A DNA stretch of 23,156 nt from DASWRT01 sp036403035 (GTDB taxonomy: Bacteria > Pseudomonadota > Alphaproteobacteria > ATCC43930 > CGMCC-115725). Where the stretch lies: positions 1-23,156 of the forward strand of contig DASWRT010000051.1 of NCBI GenBank assembly GCA_036403035.1, read 5' to 3'. The position numbers were made by a program, and so were the translations under genes. The notes beneath the pieces are model-generated. The model saw only the letters and a program-made list of their open reading frames with translations. It searched no databases and was not told where the DNA came from. Below, in pieces: positions 16,060-23,156 of the stretch. Numbering within the stretch: the stretch's first letter is position 1; every line of letters starts with the position of its first letter.

Positions 16060-17436
16060 TCAGGCGGCCGGGGCGGCGGAGGACGCGTCCGGCGGTCCCG
16101 CCGAGGTGGCGGCGCCCGCGGAAGCGGGCGCGCCGCCGTGCCGCATCAGCCAGAGCAGGAGCAGCAGTCCCGGCAGCGCCGAAGCCGTGCTGATCAGGAA
16201 GAACTGGACCCAGCCGAACTGGTCGATGAGCCATCCACCCGACGCCGAAAGCGTCGTCCGGCCGACCGTCGCCAGCGCCGAGAGCAGCGCGTACTGCGTT
16301 GCGGTGAAGGCGCGGTTGCACAGGCTGGAGAGGTAGGCGACGAAGGCGGCGGAGCCCATGCCGGCGGCGAAGTTCTCGGCGCCGATCGTCACCGTCAGCA
16401 TCCAGAGATCGTGCCCGGCATGCGCCTGGGCGATGTACAGGAGGTTGGCGAGCGCCTGCGTCACGCCGCAGGCGAGCAGCGCGCGCATCAGCCCGAGCCG
16501 GTAGACGACCGAGCCGCCCGCGGCGATGCCGAGCATGCTCGCGACGACGCCGAACACCTTGGTGATGCTCGCGATCTCCTCCTTGGAGAAGCCGAGCGTG
16601 ATGTAGAACGGCCCGGACATGTGCCCGGCCATCGCGTCGCCGAGCTTGTACAGCATCACGAAGATCAGGACGACGAAGGCGCGCCGCGCCGACCAGAGGA
16701 AGGCTGCGCCGCCATCGCGGCCGTCGCTGCTGCCGGCCGCCGCGCTCTGCCGCCGCAGGAAATCGGCGAACGGCTGGATCACCATCACGGCGAACCAGTT
16801 CTCGCCGGGCGCGAGGCGCTGCTGGACCGAGACGGGTTCGCGCATCGAGAGCAGCGCCGCCGTTCCGATCGCGATGCCCGCGGCCATCGCCGCGTAGGTC
16901 CAGAACCAGCCGGCGGCGGCGGCGAGGAACAGCGCGCCGGCCGTCGACGCGATCATCGCGATGCGGTAGCCGACCTGCGTCGCGGCGGCGCCCGCGCCCT
17001 GCTCGTGGTCGGCGAGCAGCTCGACGCGCATCGCGTCGATCACGATGTCCTGGCTGGCCGAGAGGAACGCGACGAGCGCGGCGAGCGCGGCGGCCCGCGC
17101 CGGGGCGGCGGCCGGATCGACCGTGCCCAGCGCGAAGATCGCGCCGGCCAGCGCAATCTGCAGCAACAGCCCCCAGCCGCGCCGCCGCCCGAGCCGGTGC
17201 GTGACGTAGGGCAGGGGGCGGTCGAAGAGCGGCGCCCAGAGGAACTTGAACGTGTAGGCGATGCCGACCAGCCCGAACAGGCCGATCGCGGTCAGCGAGA
17301 CGCCGACCTCCTTGAGCCAGATCGACAGGGTCGACCCGGTCAGCGCCAGCGGCAGGCCGCTGCCGAACCCCATGAACAGGATCGCCAGGATGCGGCGATC
17401 GCGATAGACCGCGAGCGAGGCGAGCCAGGATTTCAT
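16060..17436 (-). CDS. ampG: AmpG-like muropeptide permease (MFS)
   Basis: This 458-residue inner-membrane transporter should bring anhydro-muropeptides from cell-wall turnover back into the cytoplasm for recycling. The family opening is clear: RRILAILFMGFGSGLPLALTGSTL is the AmpG first helix, followed by WLKEVGVS and FKFLWAPLFDR. The SASQDIVIDAMRVELL segment (residues 125-140 region) is another AmpG hallmark. About twelve to fourteen helices are predicted, with a charged loop (about 215-245) in the middle. No ampC, ampR or nagZ gene is adjacent, so a role in beta-lactamase induction is not indicated here. It lies downstream of the cyclophilin gene on the same strand, separated by an imperfect palindrome. 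Confidence 0.88.
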   Translation of the reverse strand: MKSWLASLAVYRDRRILAILFMGFGSGLPLALTGSTLSIWLKEVGVSLTAIGLFGLVGIAYTFKFLWAPLFDRPLPYVTHRLGRRRGWGLLLQIALAGAIFALGTVDPAAAPARAAALAALVAFLSASQDIVIDAMRVELLADHEQGAGAAATQVGYRIAMIASTAGALFLAAAAGWFWTYAAMAAGIAIGTAALLSMREPVSVQQRLAPGENWFAVMVIQPFADFLRRQSAAAGSSDGRDGGAAFLWSARRAFVVLIFVMLYKLGDAMAGHMSGPFYITLGFSKEEIASITKVFGVVASMLGIAAGGSVVYRLGLMRALLACGVTQALANLLYIAQAHAGHDLWMLTVTIGAENFAAGMGSAAFVAYLSSLCNRAFTATQYALLSALATVGRTTLSASGGWLIDQFGWVQFFLISTASALPGLLLLLWLMRHGGAPASAGAATSAGPPDASSAAPAA

Positions 17437-17443
17437 GGGCGAA

Positions 17444-17513
17444 GGCTCTCAGCTGTCAGCCATCGGCCGTCAGCTTTGCGGAGCTGAGAGCCGACGGCCG
17501 AAAGCTGATAGCT
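17444..17513. repeat. Imperfect palindrome between cyclophilin and ampG genes
   Basis: Arms 17451-17475 and 17489-17513 match as inverted copies at 21 of 25 positions around a 13-base centre. Both contain CGGCCG and AGCT-TCAGC blocks. A second pairing, GCTCTCAGCT (17445-17454) with AGCTGAGAGC (17482-17491), is perfect and competes with the first. The element lies just before the ampG start and could be a dispersed repeat, a terminator for the cyclophilin gene, or a switchable leader. Confidence 0.6.
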
Positions 17514-17522
17514 CAGGTTTGG

Positions 17523-18080
17523 TTAAGATTTCTTCTCGACGTCCGCCGCGACCTGCATCTTGACGATGTGGTCGGGGTCGCGGACGGTGCCGTTGCGGGC
17601 CTGGTCGCCCTTCTTGATCGCGTCGATATACTCCATCCCCGAGACGACCTTGCCCCAGACGGTGTACTTGCCGTCGAGGAAGGGGGACGGCGCGAAGCAG
17701 ATGAAGAACTGGCTGTCGGCGCTGTTCGGGTCCTGCGACCGCGCCATCGACACGGTGCCGCGGACGTGCTTCTCGGAATTGAACTCGGCCTTGATCTTCT
17801 TGCCCGAGCCGCCGGTGCCGGTGCCGGTCGGATCGCCGGTCTGCGCCATGAAGCCGTCGATCACGCGGTGGAACGGCACGCCGTCATAGAAGCCGCGGCG
17901 CGTCAGCTCCTTGATCTGCGCGACGTGGTTGGGGGCAAGGTCCGGGCGCATTTCGATGACGACGCGCCCTGCCGGCACGTCCATGTACAGGGTGTTTTCG
18001 AGATCGGCCGCACTCACCGCCGCTCCTCCTATCAGGCAGAAGGCGGCAACGAGAGCGAAGATCCGTGCCAGTCTAGTCAT
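17523..18080 (-). CDS. ppiA: Secreted cyclophilin-type peptidyl-prolyl isomerase
   Basis: This 185-residue protein isomerises peptide bonds before proline. Residues 1-24 are a signal peptide with an AVSA cleavage site, so it acts in the periplasm. The cyclophilin core is complete: FHRVIDGFMAQTGDPTGTG with catalytic Arg72 and Gln80, SQFFICFA with Phe and Gln of the active site (123-130), and the YTVWGKV segment (139-145). Length matches bacterial PpiA-type enzymes. It precedes ampG on the same strand and follows the cytochrome b561 gene. The call of family and location is strong; the exact gene name ppiA is by analogy. Confidence 0.9.
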   Translation of the reverse strand: MTRLARIFALVAAFCLIGGAAVSAADLENTLYMDVPAGRVVIEMRPDLAPNHVAQIKELTRRGFYDGVPFHRVIDGFMAQTGDPTGTGTGGSGKKIKAEFNSEKHVRGTVSMARSQDPNSADSQFFICFAPSPFLDGKYTVWGKVVSGMEYIDAIKKGDQARNGTVRDPDHIVKMQVAADVEKKS

Positions 18081-18159
18081 GAGTCGTCCCGCCGGGGTTA
18101 TCGAGGGCGGCGACCTTAGCGGAAGCGAAGGGGTGATAAAAGGATCGCGACCGGGCCGC

Positions 18160-18723
18160 TCACGCGGAATGCGGACGTATCCGCGGCAGCATGCTCCGCA
18201 GCACGTCGTCGCGAACGACGTAATGATGATAGAGCGCGGCGGCGGCGTGGAGCCCGACGAGGGCGAGCAGCGCGTAGGCTACGTATTCGTGGACCTCAAG
18301 GAGCTGTCGCGCCAGCGCCCGATCCTCGCCGACGAGCGCCGGCAGATGCACGACGTAGAAGAGGTCGACCGAGCGCCCGCGGGCGCCCGACTGGACCCAG
18401 CCCAGCACCGGCTCGATCAGCAGGACGGCATAGAGCAGCCACTGCACGAGACGCGCGGCGGCGATCTGCCATTGCGGCAGGTTCTGCGGCAGCTTCGGCT
18501 TCGGGGCGAACGGCCGGTAGACGAGGCGTCCGATCGTCAGCGCCAGGATCGTCAGTCCGATCGAGCGGTGCAGCGTGACGAGCGGCTGGTCCCAGGATTT
18601 GGGGAAGAAGTCGACCGTCCAGATGATCGCAAGGGCGATGGCCACAAGCGCCAGCGTCGTCCAATGGAAGGTGCGGCTGGCGCGCGAGTAGGCGGTACGG
18701 GAATCCAGAATGTCGCGAGGCAC
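18160..18723 (-). CDS. Cytochrome b561
   Basis: This four-helix inner-membrane diheme protein moves electrons between quinone and a periplasmic or membrane partner. Numbered from the GTG used here, the likely heme ligands are His20 (RTFHW), His52 (LHRSIG), His145 (EVHEY) and His159 (GLHAA). The PVLGW motif after helix 2 is also present. The frame stays open to a TTG at 18792, but no Shine-Dalgarno site is seen there. GTG 18723 has GAGA upstream and starts just before the usual Tyr-Ser-Arg N-terminus of the family. The protein is about 187 residues, normal for the group. It follows dnaJ on the same strand. The partner oxidoreductase is not in the window. Confidence 0.82.
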   Translation of the reverse strand: MPRDILDSRTAYSRASRTFHWTTLALVAIALAIIWTVDFFPKSWDQPLVTLHRSIGLTILALTIGRLVYRPFAPKPKLPQNLPQWQIAAARLVQWLLYAVLLIEPVLGWVQSGARGRSVDLFYVVHLPALVGEDRALARQLLEVHEYVAYALLALVGLHAAAALYHHYVVRDDVLRSMLPRIRPHSA

Positions 18724-18835
18724 TTCAAGTCTCGTTACCACATGGGAACATGCGAGCGGTTGCCCGAGGTAACGCCCGCTATGCCCCATCAACTTGTCAC
18801 TGAAATGGCGGCTGTCGAGCCCGCCGCCTCACCCG

Positions 18836-19978
18836 TCATTCCCGGAGGTCATCGAAGAACTCCTTCACGCGGGCGAAGAAGCCTGCGCTCTCGGGGCTGG
18901 TCTTGCCCTCCTCGCCGGCCTTCTCGAACTCGCGCAGCAGTTCCTGCTGGCGTTTCGTCAGGTTCATCGGCGTCTCGACGACGGACTGGATGTACATGTC
19001 GCCGCGCGCCGGCGAGCGCAGCACCGACATGCCCTTGCTCTTGAGCCGGAACTGGTGCCCGGACTGCGTGCCCGCCGGCACCGTCACGCGGGCACGGCTG
19101 CCGTCGATCGTCGGCACCTCGATCGTGCCGCCGAGCGCCGCCGTGGCCATCGAGATCGGCACGCGGCAGAAGATGTTGGCGCCATCGCGCTGGAACAGCC
19201 GATGCGGCGCGACGCTGATGAAGATATAGAGGTCGCCCGGATTGGCGCCGCGCACCCCGACCTCGCCCTCTCCGGCGAGCCGGATGCGCGTCCCATCCTC
19301 GACGCCGGCCGGTATGTTGACGGAGAGCGTCTTCTCCTTCTGGACGCGGCCCTGGCCGCCGCAGGAGCGGCACGGATTGTCGATGACGCGGCCCGCGCCC
19401 TGGCACGACGGACAGGTGCGCTCGATCGTGAAAAATCCCTGCTGCGCCCGGACCCGGCCGGCGCCGTGGCAGGTCGAGCAGGTGACCGGCTTCGACCCGG
19501 CTTCGGCGCCGCTGCCCTGGCAGCTCTCGCACGCCGTGAGCGTCGGCACGCGGATCGTCGTCTGCTTGCCCTTGAACGCCTCCTCAAGGGAGATCTCAAG
19601 GTTGTAGCGGAGGTCGCTGCCGCGGCCGGACGCCTGACCGCCGCGCCGGCCGCCCATGAACTCGCCGAACATCTCGTCGAAGATGTCTGCGAAGCCGGCG
19701 CCGAAGCCCGGACCGAAACCGAAGTCGCCGGGACCGCGCCCGCCGCCGCCGTTCTCGAAGGCGGCATGGCCGAAGCGGTCGTACGCGGCGCGCTTCTGCT
19801 CGTCCTTCAGGATGTCGTAAGCCTCGTTCAGCTCCTTGAACTTATGCTCCGCTTCCTTGTCACCCGGGTTGCGGTCCGGGTGGCACTGCATCGCGAGCTT
19901 GCGGAAGGCCCGCTTGATCTCGTCGGCGCTGGCCGTCTTCGAGACGCCAAGCGCGGCATAATAATCCTGCTTTGCCAT
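18836..19978 (-). CDS. dnaJ: Chaperone DnaJ (Hsp40)
   Basis: This 380-residue co-chaperone delivers unfolded proteins to DnaK and stimulates its ATPase. The J domain carries HPD at 33-35. A Gly/Phe-rich linker spans about 76-115. The zinc-binding region has all four CxxCxGxG motifs (150-157, 167-174, 189-196, 203-210), followed by the two C-terminal substrate-binding domains ending in a FFARVKEFFDDL segment. Length fits type I DnaJ. GGGGAA lies a normal distance before ATG 19978. It follows dnaK with about 100 bases between them, filled by an extended hairpin. Confidence 0.96.
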   Translation of the reverse strand: MAKQDYYAALGVSKTASADEIKRAFRKLAMQCHPDRNPGDKEAEHKFKELNEAYDILKDEQKRAAYDRFGHAAFENGGGGRGPGDFGFGPGFGAGFADIFDEMFGEFMGGRRGGQASGRGSDLRYNLEISLEEAFKGKQTTIRVPTLTACESCQGSGAEAGSKPVTCSTCHGAGRVRAQQGFFTIERTCPSCQGAGRVIDNPCRSCGGQGRVQKEKTLSVNIPAGVEDGTRIRLAGEGEVGVRGANPGDLYIFISVAPHRLFQRDGANIFCRVPISMATAALGGTIEVPTIDGSRARVTVPAGTQSGHQFRLKSKGMSVLRSPARGDMYIQSVVETPMNLTKRQQELLREFEKAGEEGKTSPESAGFFARVKEFFDDLRE

Positions 19979-20006
19979 CAGTCGTATTCCCCGCGGGCGA
20001 CAGCCT

Positions 20007-20060
20007 CACGAGCGAAACCCCCTCTCCGGCAAGCGGAAAGGGGGCATGTCGTCGCTCGTG
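20007..20060 (-). terminator. Extended hairpin between dnaK and dnaJ
   Basis: An outer stem, CACGAGCG (20007-20014) with CGCTCGTG (20053-20060), encloses an inner stem where CCCCCTCTCCG (about 20018-20028) pairs with CGGAAAGGGGG (about 20034-20044) with one mismatch. It sits in the dnaK-dnaJ gap. It may partly end transcription or trim and protect the dnaK mRNA, setting the dnaK to dnaJ ratio. There is no clear U-tract for a full terminator. Confidence 0.55.
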
Positions 20061-20077
20061 GGAGACGCACGGCCAGC

Positions 20078-22033
<1,956 letters not shown>

Positions 22034-22133
22034 GCTCACCTCTTCTTTGCAGCAAGATCGCGCAGCCCACGAGGCACCGCTGCGACCTCCTTGGGTTAGG
22101 ACCGGTGGTAGTCCCTGTTGAAATGACGGGTTT

Positions 22134-22163
22134 ATATATGGGCGGCGCCCGAACGCCTGCAAC
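22134..22163 (-). promoter_or_regulatory. dnaK: Sigma-32-like heat-shock promoter of dnaK
   Basis: Read on the minus strand, GTTGCAG (22163-22157) is followed after 14 bases by CCCATATAT (22142-22134). The downstream box matches the RpoH -10 consensus (CCCATnT) well. The upstream box is a weaker match to CTTGAAA, and the 14-base spacing is in range. It lies about 100 bases before the dnaK start, where such a promoter is expected. No CIRCE element is visible. Confidence 0.6.
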
Positions 22164-22260
22164 GGCGGTGCGAGAGGTTTCCGCAAGCGCCCGCGCGGCC
22201 CTTTCCGGCGAAACTACCGGGCACCCGTAAACCAGGCGTTAACCGTACGGGAGAGCCATC

Positions 22261-23156
22261 CTGATCGTCTCGGCGAGCTATCGGACGGACATTCCGGCCT
22301 TTTACGCCGACTGGTTCATGGCGCGGCTTCGCGCCGGGTTCTGCCGCGTCGCCAATCCCTATGGCGGGCCGCCGTCGACGGTAGCGCTCGGCGCCGGCGA
22401 GGTCGACGGGTTCGTCTTCTGGACGCGCAACATCGCGCCGCTTGCTCCGGATCTCGACGAGATCCGCGCCCGCGCGCCTTTCATCGTGCAGTTCACCGCG
22501 ACCGCCTACCCGCGGGCGCTCGAAAGCTCGGTGATCGCCCCGGAGCGCGCGGTCGCGCAGATCCGCGAGCTTGCGGCGCGGTTCGGTCCCCGCGCCGTGG
22601 TCTGGCGGTACGATCCCGTCCTCGTGACCTCGCTGACCCCGCCGGAATGGCATCGCGAGACGGTGGCGCGGCTCGCCGACGCGCTTGCCGGCGCCATTGA
22701 CGAGGTCGTCCTTTCCGTCGCGAACATCTACCGCAAGACGCGGCGCAACCTCGACCGCGCGGCGTCCCGCCACGGCTTCGATTGGCGCGCACCCGACGGC
22801 GAAGAGGAGAAACGGGAACTGCTGGCGGCGCTGGGCGGCATCGCTGCCGAACGAGGCATCCGGCCGACGCTCTGTTCGCAGCCCGAACTGCTCGTTCCGC
22901 CGCTCGGCGAGGCGCGCTGCATCGATGTCGCCCGGTTCGGCGACATCGCCGGCTGGCCGTTTTCAAACCGGGAGAAGGGCAACCGCGTCGGCTGCCGTTG
23001 CGCCGAGTCCCGCGACATCGGCGCCTACGACACGTGCCCGCATGGCTGTGTCTATTGTTATGCCGTCACAAGCCGCGACCGTGCCGCACGAGCCTACCGC
23101 GATCACGAGCTGGGCGGGGAATTCCTTGGCGGACGCCGGTCCGCCGACCTCATCTG
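22261..23156 (+). CDS. DUF1848 protein, 3' end beyond the window
   Basis: About 298 residues are present before the window ends, and no stop is reached. The start of the family is clear (IVSASYRTDIPAFYADWF). Near the end of the visible part lies the cysteine-rich motif of DUF1848: GCRC, then DIGAYDTCPHGCVYCYA, which contains CxxxCxxC spacing like that of radical-SAM iron-sulfur proteins. Its reaction is not known to me. No ATG, GTG or TTG exists in frame between the upstream stop (TAA at 22240-22242) and the conserved region. CTG at 22261, six bases after GGGAGA (22249-22254), gives the expected N-terminus; ATC at 22258 is the alternative. The gene is divergent from dnaK. Confidence 0.8.
   Translation, partial: MIVSASYRTDIPAFYADWFMARLRAGFCRVANPYGGPPSTVALGAGEVDGFVFWTRNIAPLAPDLDEIRARAPFIVQFTATAYPRALESSVIAPERAVAQIRELAARFGPRAVVWRYDPVLVTSLTPPEWHRETVARLADALAGAIDEVVLSVANIYRKTRRNLDRAASRHGFDWRAPDGEEEKRELLAALGGIAAERGIRPTLCSQPELLVPPLGEARCIDVARFGDIAGWPFSNREKGNRVGCRCAESRDIGAYDTCPHGCVYCYAVTSRDRAARAYRDHELGGEFLGGRRSADLI

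Overview
The window is GC-rich chromosomal DNA with the layout of a free-living alphaproteobacterium. This rests on gene content (a ugpBAEC importer, a TIGR02281-type aspartic protease, an AmpG-like permease, a two-subunit aconitase X), on GC-rich palindromic repeats between genes, and on rRNA-leader-like and AACAGG-rich DNA at the left end. That assignment is inference; no rRNA or tRNA is present to confirm it. Twenty genes are supported. All are complete except the last, which runs off the right edge.

Left part (1-6850). Positions 1-569 hold no convincing gene but carry an rrn-style boxB/boxA leader and a helically phased AACAGG array. Then come a membrane-anchored aspartic protease (+), a lipoprotein secretin of the GspD family (-), an acetoacetate decarboxylase (-), a small exported protein (+), a patatin-like phospholipase (-) and, divergent from it, a macro-domain deacetylase (+).

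Middle part (6850-14140). A palindromic repeat separates the macro gene from a minus-strand ABC importer operon in the order ugpB-ugpA-ugpE-ugpC, predicted to import sn-glycerol-3-phosphate or a related compound. A nest of hairpins lies between the binding-protein gene and the permease genes. Next is a YgjP-type zinc metallopeptidase (+), convergent and overlapping by 10 bases with a two-gene aconitase X pair (-).

Right part (14140-23156). Here are a Bcr/CflA drug-efflux permease (+), a small lipoprotein (-), an AmpG-like muropeptide permease (-), a secreted cyclophilin (-), a cytochrome b561 (-), then dnaJ and dnaK (transcribed dnaK to dnaJ, minus strand) with a heat-shock-like promoter. Last, divergent from dnaK, is a DUF1848 protein whose reading frame has no ordinary start codon.

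Most of the content is familiar housekeeping and transport. I did not find a clear new multi-gene system. The most unusual signals are the rrn-like leader with the phased AACAGG array at the left end, the apparently non-canonical start of the DUF1848 gene, the hairpin cluster inside the ugp operon, and the aconitase X pair that lacks any pathway partner.
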